From Herpetosiphonaceae bacterium (lineage in GTDB: Bacteria; Chloroflexota; Chloroflexia; Chloroflexales; Kallotenuaceae): a stretch of 46,632 nucleotides of DNA. The stretch's first letter is position 1. Every line of letters begins with the position of its first letter. Below, one piece after another: positions 34,896 through 42,608 of the stretch. The translations under genes and the position numbers were made by a program. The DNA is taken from positions 1-46,632 of the forward strand of contig DASUTC010000197.1 in the NCBI GenBank assembly GCA_036374795.1, written 5' to 3'. The notes under the pieces were generated by a model, which did no database searches, was not told the origin of the DNA, and worked only from the letters and a program-made list of their open reading frames with translations.

Positions 34896-35843
34896 TTACG
34901 CTCGTCGCCCGATCCGGCTCAAGCGGTCTCGGTAAAAAATCAAGTGTGCGGCGGCCAGTCCGCAGCTTAGATAGGCGCTGCCGATCATCGCCACCACCAG
35001 GCCAACCTCGGATGTTGATAGCATCTGCCAGATCACATTCATGCCGCTCATGATCAAGCGCCCGATCAGATACAGCCCGATCGCGCCCCAGAACGAGCGC
35101 TGCACGATAAACAGGCTGGTCAGCAGCGCGCGGATCGGCCCAACACCGCTGAAGATCGCCGCGTCGAATGAAAAGTAGGCCGTGAACAGCAGCCATACGA
35201 AAAACGCGAACCACAGACTCGCCACCAGCGAGCCGAGCGCCGGGCTGATCAAGGAGGCAAAGCTCATCAGCAGGCCGAATGGAATCGCAAACAGGAGCAG
35301 AATGCCCAGCACGATCAGCACAATGCCCAGCAGCGACGCGAATGCCTTTGCCATGCGCCCTGCGGTTGGCCGTGGCATGGCGTCGCCCCGGACGATGTCA
35401 GCGAGCGGCATCAGGTAGAGCAGCGTCACCAGCAGCGCCAGCAGGTTGAGCAGCGTCACAGCCGCCAGCAGCATCGCGACGCTGCTGATCTGCCATGTCA
35501 CCGAGGTGAGCGGCGGCGGCGTAACCGACGGCAGCAGTGTTTGGGCGGTGGGGAGCAGTTGAAGTTGACCAAGGTTGAGCGGAACACGCGCCGCGCTCAG
35601 TGGCTCGGCCATCTGCTGGCGTAGCATCTCGCGGGCTTCTGGGCCGCCGAGCGCTCGCATCAGCGCGATGAAGCGATCGATGAGCGGCTGGATCGAGATC
35701 CGTGGCCCCAGCCAATAAAACAGGTCGAGCACGAACAGGATCGGCACCACCCAGAGCCGTCGGTTGACGGCCTCGAACCCCTGCGTGATCGTCTCGATCA
35801 GCGATGGTGGACGTGCGGTTTTTGAGGCATTCGTATGCTGCAT
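34896..35843 (-). CDS. Multi-pass membrane protein of unknown function
   Basis: The frame opens at 35960, but ATG 35843 gives a sensible start (MQHTNASKTARPPSLIETIT) and lies 9 nt after a TATAAT box; the upstream extension overlaps the lexA promoter region. The 315-aa protein has about six membrane spans: RLWVVPILFVLDLFYWL, SVAMLLAAVTLLNLLALLVT, LLGIVLIVLGILLLFAIPFG, SLVASLWFAFFVWLLFTAYF, a helix in SFWGAIGLYLIGRLIMSGM and a last one around LVVAMIGSAYLSCGLAAAHL. Between spans 1 and 2 is a soluble loop of about 90 residues (FIALMRALGGPEAREMLRQQ). The plan resembles DUF7847/DUF4013-like membrane proteins, but no family is certain. It is probably leaderless. Confidence 0.7.
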   Translation of the reverse strand: MQHTNASKTARPPSLIETITQGFEAVNRRLWVVPILFVLDLFYWLGPRISIQPLIDRFIALMRALGGPEAREMLRQQMAEPLSAARVPLNLGQLQLLPTAQTLLPSVTPPPLTSVTWQISSVAMLLAAVTLLNLLALLVTLLYLMPLADIVRGDAMPRPTAGRMAKAFASLLGIVLIVLGILLLFAIPFGLLMSFASLISPALGSLVASLWFAFFVWLLFTAYFSFDAAIFSGVGPIRALLTSLFIVQRSFWGAIGLYLIGRLIMSGMNVIWQMLSTSEVGLVVAMIGSAYLSCGLAAAHLIFYRDRLSRIGRRA

Positions 35844-35852
35844 ACTGTGTTT

Positions 35853-35858
35853 ATTATA
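35853..35858 (-). promoter_or_regulatory. -10 box of a leaderless or near-leaderless transcript
   Basis: TATAAT on the minus strand, nine bases before ATG 35843, with no ribosome-binding site between. It is divergent from the lexA promoter about 30 nt away. Confidence 0.55.
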
Positions 35859-35885
35859 CCACGACCAAGCCCTAAAAACCACTAC

Positions 35886-35915
35886 TTGACAGAACATTGG
35901 TGCGACTGATATACT
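35886..35915 (+). promoter_or_regulatory. lexA promoter, with possible LexA operator in the spacer
   Basis: TTGACA (35886-35891), 18-nt spacer, TATACT (35910-35915). Within the spacer GAACATTGGTGC (35892-35903) differs at one base from the gram-positive-type SOS core GAAC-N4-GTTC. Autoregulation by LexA is common, so this is a plausible operator. Confidence 0.65.
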
Positions 35916-35991
35916 AACAACACTCGCACATATTTGCTGAAAGCACCCCGCGCAGGCCATCAGGTCGGCGGTGGTGGAAAGGATACCGCCG

Positions 35992-36636
35992 ATGGATGGT
36001 CTGTCGCAACGTCAGAAAAATATTTACACCTATATCCAGCAGTTCATGCATAAGTTCGGCTACCCGCCCGCAATCCGCAACATCCAGAACGATCTCAATA
36101 TCTCTTCGACCTCGGTGGTCGCCTATAACCTGCGGAAGCTGGAAGAGCGCGGCCTGCTGGTGCGCGATCCCAAGTTCGCCCGTGGCATGAAGCTGCCACC
36201 GGCGGAGGTCGAGCCAGCGCCCCCGGTTTCCGGCAATCACCGCCGCGTCGGGCTGGTCGGGACGATCTCGGCAGGCTCGCCGATCCCGTTGCCGGATCAG
36301 GGCGAGGCTGATGAGTACGTCGATGTCCCGGCGGAGATGCTGCCGGAGCGTCTTCAGGATGTGTATGCGCTGCGGGTCAAAGGTAACTCGATGATCGACG
36401 CGCTCATCGCCGATGGCGATCTGATCCTGATGCGCTACACCGAGCAGGTCGAGAACGGCCAGACGGCGGCGGTGCGCGTGGTCGATCGCAACGAGGTGAC
36501 TTTGAAGAAGATCTACTTCGAGGGCGATAAGGTCCGCTTGCAGCCTGCGAACCCGACAATGGAGGCGTGGACAGAGGATGCCACGAATATCCAGGTGCAG
36601 GGTCGTGTGGTCGGGGTTGTGCGCTCGATGCTGTAG
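35992..36636 (+). CDS. lexA: LexA repressor
   Basis: A 214-aa SOS regulator. ATG 35992 is chosen because GAAAGGA lies 8 nt upstream and the sequence then begins MDGLSQRQKNIYTYIQQFMH, as LexA proteins do; the GTG at 35971 would add seven residues. The winged-helix domain includes GYPPAIRNIQNDLNISSTSV and NLRKLEERGLLVRDPKFARG. The C-terminal protease domain has the Ala-Gly cleavage site (GTISAGSPI, Ala94-Gly95), Ser133 in VKGNSMIDALIADGD, and Lys172 in EVTLKKIYFEGDKV. It represses DNA-repair genes until RecA filaments stimulate self-cleavage. No other SOS gene is adjacent. It ends at a strong terminator. Confidence 0.95.
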   Translation: MDGLSQRQKNIYTYIQQFMHKFGYPPAIRNIQNDLNISSTSVVAYNLRKLEERGLLVRDPKFARGMKLPPAEVEPAPPVSGNHRRVGLVGTISAGSPIPLPDQGEADEYVDVPAEMLPERLQDVYALRVKGNSMIDALIADGDLILMRYTEQVENGQTAAVRVVDRNEVTLKKIYFEGDKVRLQPANPTMEAWTEDATNIQVQGRVVGVVRSML

Positions 36637-36656
36637 GTGCGAGAGGATGAATGTAG

Positions 36657-36692
36657 AACCGGCGAGGTCTGACACCTCGCCGGTTTTGCTTT
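36657..36692 (+). terminator. lexA terminator
   Basis: AACCGGCGAGGT (36657-36668), 5-nt loop, ACCTCGCCGGTT (36674-36685), then TTGCTTT. Twelve perfect pairs. Confidence 0.88.
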
Positions 36693-36748
36693 AACCTCCA
36701 GAAGGGGGAAATGTTTGGGGAACTCGCCCACTCCCGCCTGACGGCGCG

Positions 36749-37753
36749 CTACGCAGGCTTCGGCGTCACGCCGAGGCCCGGCCCGTCCGGCAGTGTTAGC
36801 CGCGCGCCTTCAAAGCGCAGGCCCTCGAACGGATCATTGGCGATCAGCAGCGGACCGTCGAGATCGACCCAATCGACCAGCCCCGCCAGATGCGCGGCGG
36901 CGGTCGCGCCCAGCGACGTTTCGATCATACAGCCGAGCATGATCGTCAGGCCGCAGCTACGCGCCGTGTGGATCGCCGCGAGCGCCCCCTGAATCCCGCC
37001 GGTTTTCATCAGCTTGATATTCACACCATCGACCGCATCGGCCAGCTTCACGACATCGCCGGGCGCTTTGACGCTCTCATCGGCGATGATCGGCAGCGGC
37101 AGACGCGCGCGCTTGAGCGTACGGAAGCCTTCCAGGTCGTCGGCGGCGAGGGGCTGCTCTATTAGCTCGACGCCAAGCTCGGCAAGCTGCGGTATCAGAT
37201 CAAGTGCCTGCGGGACCGTCCAGCCAGCGTTCGCGTCGACACGAATGGTCGCCTGGGGCGCGGCCTCACGGATCGTGCGGACGATGTCGAGATCGCGGTT
37301 GGTGCCGAGCTTGACCTTGAGGATCGGAAACGCGGCGGCATCTCGGACCCGCGCGACCAGCTCATCGGGCGCGGTGATCGCAATCGTGAACGAGGTCTGC
37401 CGCAGCGGCAGCTGGCTCAGGCCGAGCAGATGATAGACGGGACAGCCCAGGCGCTTGCCGAGCGCATCGTGCAGCGCCAGGTCGACGGCGGCGCGCGCGG
37501 CGCGGCTTCCTGTGAGGCGCTGGAGCAGCCAGGTGATCGCCGCCGGATCGTCCAGCCGCGCAAGCTCGGAGCGCCAGCCCGCCAACGTCTCGGTCACGGC
37601 CTCGGCGCTCTCGCCGTGGTAGGCCACGGGCGCGGCCTCGCCCAGGCCATCGCCGAGATGCAAGAGCACGTTGCGGCGGCTATCGCTGGCTCCATGCGCG
37701 ATATGAAAGGTATGGCGCAGGCGCAGCTCGATCGTCTCGTACGCGATCCGCAT
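36749..37753 (-). CDS. ykfB: L-Ala-D/L-Glu (dipeptide) epimerase, enolase superfamily
   Basis: A 334-aa enzyme that epimerises the glutamate of murein-derived L-Ala-D-Glu to L-Ala-L-Glu. The family features are the KxK base motif (LKVKLG, Lys146/Lys148), metal ligands Asp173 (RVDANAGW), Glu199 (ELIEQPL) and Asp225 (IIADES), and the second base region IKLMKTGG (Lys247, Lys250). The C-terminal MLGCMIETSLG is also typical. The ATG at 37753 overlaps the endopeptidase stop by one base (TGATG), with an in-frame GTG directly ahead. The pairing with an NlpC/P60 peptidase mirrors the ykfB-ykfC arrangement of Bacillus murein-peptide recycling. Exact dipeptide preference can vary in this family. Confidence 0.9.
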   Translation of the reverse strand: MRIAYETIELRLRHTFHIAHGASDSRRNVLLHLGDGLGEAAPVAYHGESAEAVTETLAGWRSELARLDDPAAITWLLQRLTGSRAARAAVDLALHDALGKRLGCPVYHLLGLSQLPLRQTSFTIAITAPDELVARVRDAAAFPILKVKLGTNRDLDIVRTIREAAPQATIRVDANAGWTVPQALDLIPQLAELGVELIEQPLAADDLEGFRTLKRARLPLPIIADESVKAPGDVVKLADAVDGVNIKLMKTGGIQGALAAIHTARSCGLTIMLGCMIETSLGATAAAHLAGLVDWVDLDGPLLIANDPFEGLRFEGARLTLPDGPGLGVTPKPA

Positions 37754-38847
37754 CACTCGTTCGCTTTGAGGTAGCGCCGCGCGCCGAGGAAGCGGCGATC
37801 GAACGTGGGCATGAAAAACGGCGATTGCGGATCGAACGAGCCCCAGATCACGCCGCCGCCGCGCCAGCTCGAATGGATGAAGTCGGTGCGATTGAGCGCC
37901 ATGCCGACGTGTGTAACGGCCAGATCGGGCGCTCCGCTGATGATGTCGGCGTTGGACTGGCGCGTATCGAAGAAGATCAGATCGCCGAACTCAAGCGCAT
38001 CGAACGCCACGGGCATGCCCTCCAACGCCTGCTGATCGGCGTCGCGGCGCAGATGGATGCCGATCAGGCTATAGATCATCTGCACCAGGCCGGAGCAATC
38101 GTAGCCAAACGGCGTTTTGCCGCCCCACAGGTAGGGCACCCCGATCAGCGCGTGCAGCCACGGCTCAACGGTTCGCAGCGCAGAGGTCGTGCCATGCGGG
38201 ATCTCGCCCTGCGGGATCAGATCGGTGCTAGCCACCCAGCGGAGCTTGCCGTCGGGACAGCGGATGCGCTGCATCGGCCCGTCGTGGCCCTCGACGGCGA
38301 GACGCGCGCCAAAGGGCAGCAGCGCGACCTGCTCGTGAGGCTCGGCGGTGGGCTGGGCGTAGAGCGGCGTCAGCGGGCGCTTGATCGTATGCGTGATCTG
38401 CTGGCGATAGGTCTGCGCGGCCTCCATCGTACACATATGCAGCGGCTCGACGTGCATCCAGCCGAGGTAGCCATCGATCAAGCGAACGAACGCCCAATCA
38501 TCCTGGTAGCGCAGCACCTCGATCGGCTCGCCGTAGAGCGTCTGCGAGACGCGCTCCGAAAAATTATCAGCCTCGCGGCGCAGATCGGCAACCGCGCGGA
38601 GGTTAAGTGCCCAGCCATAGTCAGGCCCCGTGACCAGCGGCGTGAGCTCGTCGCGCCAGTTAACGCCGGGCGCTTGCACACGCAGCGCATGCATAAAGCC
38701 ATCGGCAGCCTGACGATCCAGCACCGCGCCACGGATGCGAATGGTATCCTGATGTTGATCGACGCGGATATCGCCCAGCGTGAGGCGCGAGTCGCGAAAG
38801 AGCTGGTGGCGCGCATGCTCAACGATGTCGAGGGGTGTTTGGGGCAT
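37753..38847 (-). CDS. ykfC: NlpC/P60 endopeptidase, gamma-D-Glu-diamino-acid type
   Basis: A 364-aa murein peptidase. The true start is ATG 38847 (GGAGG five bases upstream); the longer frame from 39174 is antisense-like filler inside hutI. The N-terminal 80 residues are unassigned; bacterial SH3 domains follow around 85-135 and 160-215; the C-terminal NlpC/P60 domain has YLWGGKTPFGYDCSGLVQMI (Cys251), THVGMALNRTDFIHSS (His313, His325), and GDLIFFDTR. The YkfC-like layout suggests cleavage between gamma-D-Glu and the third residue, releasing L-Ala-D-Glu for the epimerase downstream. No signal peptide is obvious, so it may act in the cytoplasm on imported muropeptides. Its 5' end overlaps hutI by 29 nt. 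Confidence 0.88.
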   Translation of the reverse strand: MPQTPLDIVEHARHQLFRDSRLTLGDIRVDQHQDTIRIRGAVLDRQAADGFMHALRVQAPGVNWRDELTPLVTGPDYGWALNLRAVADLRREADNFSERVSQTLYGEPIEVLRYQDDWAFVRLIDGYLGWMHVEPLHMCTMEAAQTYRQQITHTIKRPLTPLYAQPTAEPHEQVALLPFGARLAVEGHDGPMQRIRCPDGKLRWVASTDLIPQGEIPHGTTSALRTVEPWLHALIGVPYLWGGKTPFGYDCSGLVQMIYSLIGIHLRRDADQQALEGMPVAFDALEFGDLIFFDTRQSNADIISGAPDLAVTHVGMALNRTDFIHSSWRGGGVIWGSFDPQSPFFMPTFDRRFLGARRYLKANE

Positions 38848-40198
38848 CGAAACCTCCAGAAGCTGAAAGAGTAGCAAGGGGCGGGAGCGTGTTGTCGACG
38901 ACGCGCTGGCCGTGCTTCCAGACGTAGAGCACGGGATTGACGCCGAAGCGATAGGCCAGCTCGCGCTCGTCGGCCAGATCGAGCAGCACCAGATCGGCCT
39001 GCTTGCCGGGCTCAAGCGAGCCGACCTGCGCGCCCAGTCCGAGCGCATGAGCGGCGTTGATGGTAGTCGCGTTGATTGCTTCGTGGGGCTGTAGGCGCAG
39101 GAACCGGCAGCCGAGCGCCAGCAGCAGCGGCAGCGACTCACAAACGCTGGTGCCGGGGTTGCAATCGCTGGCAAGCGCCAGCGCGCCTCCGGCGTTGATC
39201 AGCGCCCGCGCTGGCATATGCTGGCACTTGCCCAGGCCGATGGGCGTGCCCGGCAAGGCCACGGCAACCACCCCCGACGCCGCGAGCGTCTCGACCTCGG
39301 CCTGGCTGGTGGCGACCAGATGATCGACGGAGGTTGCGCCAAGCTCGACGGCCAGGCTGGTGCCGCCGAGCGCCTCGAACTCGTCGGCGTGCAGCTTGAG
39401 CGCAAAGCCCAGGCCCCGCGCACGCTCTAAGATTCTTCGCGTCTGCGCCAGATCGAACGCGCCGGGCTCGCAGAAGACATCGCAGAAGAGCGCCGCCGAT
39501 GCGTTTTTCTTGGGATGGACCATATCGCTATCGCGCCAGGCGGCGGCCACGGTCGGCAGCATCTCCTCGACGACCAGATCGACGTAGGCGGCGGGCTGCC
39601 GCGCGTACTCGGCGGGAACCGCGTGCGCTCCCAGGAAGGTCGGCACGATCGTGCAGGGATGCGTGGCGTCCAGATGGGCGATGACTTCGAGCATGCGCAG
39701 CTCGGCGGGTGTGTCCAGGCCATAGCCCGATTTGATCTCGACCGTCGTGGTGCCGTGACGCAGCATGCGGTCCAGCCGGGCACGAGTCTGCTCGATCAGC
39801 GCGGTCTGCGGCGCGGCGCGTGTGTGGCGCACGGTCTGCATGATCCCGCCGCCCGCCGCCATCAACTCCTGGTAGGTCGCGCCCGCGATGCGCCGCTGAA
39901 AATCCTCGATGCGATTGCCCGCGTAGCAGGCATGCGTGTGCGGATCGACAAAGCCTGGCATCAGCACGCGCGCGCCGCCGTCGAACCGATCGCGGGGCGT
40001 GTAGCGCGTCTCAAGCTCGGCGCGTGGCCCGACGGCGACGATCCGGCCTGCGTCGATCGCGACCGCGCCCTGGTAGATCACACCGGCATCGGCCAGGGCA
40101 GATCCGCGCCTGGGGCCGCCCGGCGAGGCACAGGTGACGACGCGCTCCGCCGTCAGCAGTAAGTCGATGGTTATCGTCTGTGGCTCCACGATTGTCAC
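38819..40198 (-). CDS. hutI: Imidazolonepropionase
   Basis: A 459-aa metal-dependent amidohydrolase that opens imidazolone-5-propionate to N-formimino-L-glutamate, the third step of histidine breakdown. DPHTHACYAGNR (His87, His89) supplies metal ligands; EIKSGYGLD, FLGAHAVP, KLHADEFEALGG and SDCNPGTS are characteristic of HutI rather than of other amidohydrolases. It is longer than most HutI proteins (about 400-420 aa) because of extra residues at both ends. The start is GTG with no clear ribosome-binding site; it begins 12 nt after the upstream membrane-protein gene. hutH and hutU are not in the window. Its place in an operon with murein-peptide enzymes is unusual. Confidence 0.93.
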   Translation of the reverse strand: MTIVEPQTITIDLLLTAERVVTCASPGGPRRGSALADAGVIYQGAVAIDAGRIVAVGPRAELETRYTPRDRFDGGARVLMPGFVDPHTHACYAGNRIEDFQRRIAGATYQELMAAGGGIMQTVRHTRAAPQTALIEQTRARLDRMLRHGTTTVEIKSGYGLDTPAELRMLEVIAHLDATHPCTIVPTFLGAHAVPAEYARQPAAYVDLVVEEMLPTVAAAWRDSDMVHPKKNASAALFCDVFCEPGAFDLAQTRRILERARGLGFALKLHADEFEALGGTSLAVELGATSVDHLVATSQAEVETLAASGVVAVALPGTPIGLGKCQHMPARALINAGGALALASDCNPGTSVCESLPLLLALGCRFLRLQPHEAINATTINAAHALGLGAQVGSLEPGKQADLVLLDLADERELAYRFGVNPVLYVWKHGQRVVDNTLPPLATLSASGGFDAPNTPRHR

Positions 40199-40210
40199 CG
40201 CGATCAGCGC

Positions 40211-40549
40211 TTAGAGGCCAGAAACCCGTGCAAACCAGTAGAGCGCCGCGTAGGCGCTGCCCAGGCCCAGGGCGACATACACAAACGAGACGATCACCTG
40301 AAGCGGCGACACTGAGCGCAGCCGCGCCCGCGCGGGCTGTTTCGTGACGATCCGCTGCCCGCGCCAGTAGGTAACTTTGGTGCTGCCGAGGACGCTGCCG
40401 CTACGACGCCAGGGCTCTAGCCCGGCCTGAATCGCCCAGCCAGCGCCAATGGCTAGCACGGCAATATTGGTGAGAGCGTTCCTTGAAAGGAGCAGCAGTA
40501 TTAAAAAAATGAGGGCGATCCAACGCCAATCGATATTCGTCGTATTCAC
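40211..40549 (-). CDS. Small membrane protein heading the hutI operon
   Basis: A 112-aa protein starting at GTG 40549, seven bases after AAAGGA (an in-frame TTG at 40555 touches that site and is less likely). It has MNTTNIDWRWIALIFLILLL as a first membrane span, a second short hydrophobic stretch (NIAVLAIGAGWAIQAGL), a basic loop (KVTYWRGQRIVTKQPARARL) and a final span ending SAYAALYWFARVSGL. No family is recognised. Its stop is 12 nt from the hutI start, so it is probably the first gene of the four-gene unit. Confidence 0.65.
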   Translation of the reverse strand: MNTTNIDWRWIALIFLILLLLSRNALTNIAVLAIGAGWAIQAGLEPWRRSGSVLGSTKVTYWRGQRIVTKQPARARLRSVSPLQVIVSFVYVALGLGSAYAALYWFARVSGL

Positions 40550-40636
40550 AGCCAATCCTTTATCTCCTGGTAGGATACCATATAGAGATGGTTAACGTCG
40601 AGATGCGGCTGACGCCAGCAGGAAGGAGTTTATTGT

Positions 40637-41749
40637 ATGCGGGATGCGCTGATCGGCTATTTGGAGAGCGTCACGTTTGCGACGGAGCTCGCCGCGTGGG
40701 CGGAGATCGAAACATGCTCGTATGATCCGGTCGGCCTGGCGCAGTTTGCCGAGGTACTGACCGACCGATTCACCCAGCTCGGCGCGGAGGTAGAGCCGGT
40801 CGGCGAGATGCATCTGCTTGCGCGCTGGTCCGGCGTCGGCAAGCCGCTGCTGCTGCTCGGCCACTTCGACACAGTCTATCCACGCGGCACGCTGGCGGAG
40901 CAGCCGGTCGAGCGGCGCGGCAACAAGCTCTTCGGCCCCGGCGTGGTCGACATGAAGGGCGGCCTGCTGATGGGCTGCGTGGCGATCGAGGCGCTGCAAG
41001 CCATGAAGCGCTTCTGGCGGCGTCCGATCTGGTTTCTCTGCACCTGCGACGAGGAGATCGGCAGCCCAACGTCGCGGCGGCATATCGAGGAGCTTGCGGC
41101 GCAATCCGAGGCGGCGCTGGTGCTGGAGGCGGCGGCGAACGGCGGTGCGCTCAAAACCGCGCGCAAGGGTGTCGGCCTCTACGAGCTGTCGATCACGGGC
41201 CGCGCTGCGCACGCGGGTGTCGCGCCGGAGCAGGGCCGCAACGCGCTGCTGGAGCTGGCGCATCAGATCATCTGGCTGCAAAGCCTGAACGATGCCGAAA
41301 GCGGCACCACGGTGAATGTCTGCACGGCCAGCGGCGGCACGACGGCCAACGTGATCCCGGCGGAGGCGCGCGCCGAGATCAATTTGCGGGTGCGCACCTT
41401 TGCCGAGGCGGAGCGCATCGCCCAGGCGCTCGCGGCCCGGCAGCCCGTGGGCGAGGACGTGACGATCAGCTTCAGCGGCGGTCTTAACCGGCCACCGATG
41501 GAGCGCACCGAGCAGATCGGGCGGCTGTACGAGCACGCGCGGCGTCTGGCAAACGAGCTAGGCTTCGACATCGACGAGGCCGCGACGGGCGGCGGCTCCG
41601 ACGGCAACTTCACGGCGGCGATCGGCGTTCCCACGCTCGACGGCCTGGGTCCGGTCGGCGGCGGCGCGCACGCGCTCACCGAGCATGTCAACCTGGATGC
41701 ATTCGTGCCACGAACGGCCCTGCTGGCGCGGCTGCTCGAAACGCTGTGA
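40637..41749 (+). CDS. M20 metallopeptidase, CPG2 (glutamate carboxypeptidase)-like
   Basis: A 370-aa di-zinc exopeptidase, with AAGGAG nine bases before the ATG. Zinc and catalytic residues are visible in LLGHFDTVYP (His76, Asp78), GPGVVDMKGG (Asp105), CDEEIGSPTS (Glu139/Glu140), and GLGPVGGGAHALTEHV. LYELSITGRAAHAGVAPEQG belongs to the dimerisation lid, and ATGGGSDGNFTAAIGVPTLD is strongly CPG2-like. Such enzymes remove C-terminal glutamate from small peptides or folates. There is no signal peptide, so it should act in the cytoplasm. It is divergent from the hutI operon; together they may recover glutamate from L-Ala-L-Glu and similar compounds (inference). Confidence 0.87.
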   Translation: MRDALIGYLESVTFATELAAWAEIETCSYDPVGLAQFAEVLTDRFTQLGAEVEPVGEMHLLARWSGVGKPLLLLGHFDTVYPRGTLAEQPVERRGNKLFGPGVVDMKGGLLMGCVAIEALQAMKRFWRRPIWFLCTCDEEIGSPTSRRHIEELAAQSEAALVLEAAANGGALKTARKGVGLYELSITGRAAHAGVAPEQGRNALLELAHQIIWLQSLNDAESGTTVNVCTASGGTTANVIPAEARAEINLRVRTFAEAERIAQALAARQPVGEDVTISFSGGLNRPPMERTEQIGRLYEHARRLANELGFDIDEAATGGGSDGNFTAAIGVPTLDGLGPVGGGAHALTEHVNLDAFVPRTALLARLLETL

Positions 41750-41789
41750 TGTGCGTCGCCGCTCCGACGATTGCGAGAGGAAGCCGCTC

Positions 41790-42575
41790 ATGCGTCGGCT
41801 GATCGGGCTGCTGCTGGCGATCTATCTGTTCATCTATGTCTTTGCGGTGCCGATGCTGATGTTCGCGCTGGTGCCGTCCTGGGGCACGTGGATGGGCGGC
41901 TTTCTGCTGATCATGCAGGGCAGCCTGCTGACGCTGTGGCTGGCGGCTAACGCTGGCGGGCGTGGGCTGCTCGCCGCCGCGTGCATTGCGATGCTATCCT
42001 GGGCGGTGGAGCATATCGGCGTCACGACGGGCGTGCCGTTTGGTCGGTACAGCTACACCGACGTGCTGGGCTGGAAGCTGGGCGGCGTGGTCCCGCTGCC
42101 GATCCCGTTTGCCTGGCTGCTGGTCGTGCCCGCCGCGATCGGCGCTGCGCGGGCACTGCTCCCGGCATCCGCGCGCCGCCCCGGCTGGCTGCTGATTGGC
42201 GCGCCGCTGCTGGCGCTGGCGCTCGATCTGCTGCTGGAGCCGGTCGCGGCCTACGTCACGGGCTACTGGCACTGGCTGGACAGCGGGCCATACTACGGCG
42301 TGCCGACGGCCAACTTTATCGCCTGGGGAACAACTGCGCTGGTGCTGACGCTGCTGACGCTGGCGCTGTGCGGGCGGCGGATCGTCGATGCGGCGGTGCT
42401 GCCTATGGTGCCCGCGCTGCTCTACATGCTCAACCTGTTCCAGTTCGCGCTGGTCGATCTGGCGTATGGCTACGTGCTGCCCGCGCTGCTGGGCCTGATC
42501 GTCCTGCTGATCGCGGCGTGGCGCTGGCCGTTTAGGGGCAGGGGGAACAAGCGAACGAGCGAGCAACAACCTTAA
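41790..42575 (+). CDS. cruF: CruF-type carotenoid biosynthesis protein (DUF422)
   Basis: A 261-aa integral membrane protein with about seven spans, starting at ATG 41790 (GAGAGGA about 9 nt upstream), 40 nt after the peptidase gene. Family motifs are AVEHIGVTTGVPFGRYSYTD and PFAWLLVVPAAIGAARALLP, then LDLLLEPVAAYVTGYWHWLD and YGVPTANFIAWGTTALVLTL. The EH and DxxxEP motifs are those of the CruF/bisanhydrobacterioruberin-hydratase family, which hydrate the 1',2' double bond of carotenoids before glycosylation. The final GRGNKRTSEQQP is encoded by a repeat tract and is not family sequence. Its stop codon shares TTAA with the stop of the convergent acyltransferase gene. Confidence 0.85.
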   Translation: MRRLIGLLLAIYLFIYVFAVPMLMFALVPSWGTWMGGFLLIMQGSLLTLWLAANAGGRGLLAAACIAMLSWAVEHIGVTTGVPFGRYSYTDVLGWKLGGVVPLPIPFAWLLVVPAAIGAARALLPASARRPGWLLIGAPLLALALDLLLEPVAAYVTGYWHWLDSGPYYGVPTANFIAWGTTALVLTLLTLALCGRRIVDAAVLPMVPALLYMLNLFQFALVDLAYGYVLPALLGLIVLLIAAWRWPFRGRGNKRTSEQQP

Positions 42576-42608
42576 GCCTGTGTGCGTCGGTTCGTTGGTT
42601 CGTTGGTG
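42535..42608. repeat. Intergenic-family repeat tract, copy 12 (within two 3' ends)
   Basis: GGGGGAACAAGCGAACGAGC (plus strand) faces GGTTCGTTGGTTCGTTGG. The two halves are inversely related, and each encodes the C-terminal tail of the gene entering it, cruF from the left and the acyltransferase from the right. Confidence 0.75.

Noticed and set aside
38848-39174. N-terminal extension of the NlpC/P60 frame
   Set aside because: It overlaps hutI deeply, has Ser/Arg-rich filler, and a GGAGG-led ATG at 38847 gives a normal protein.
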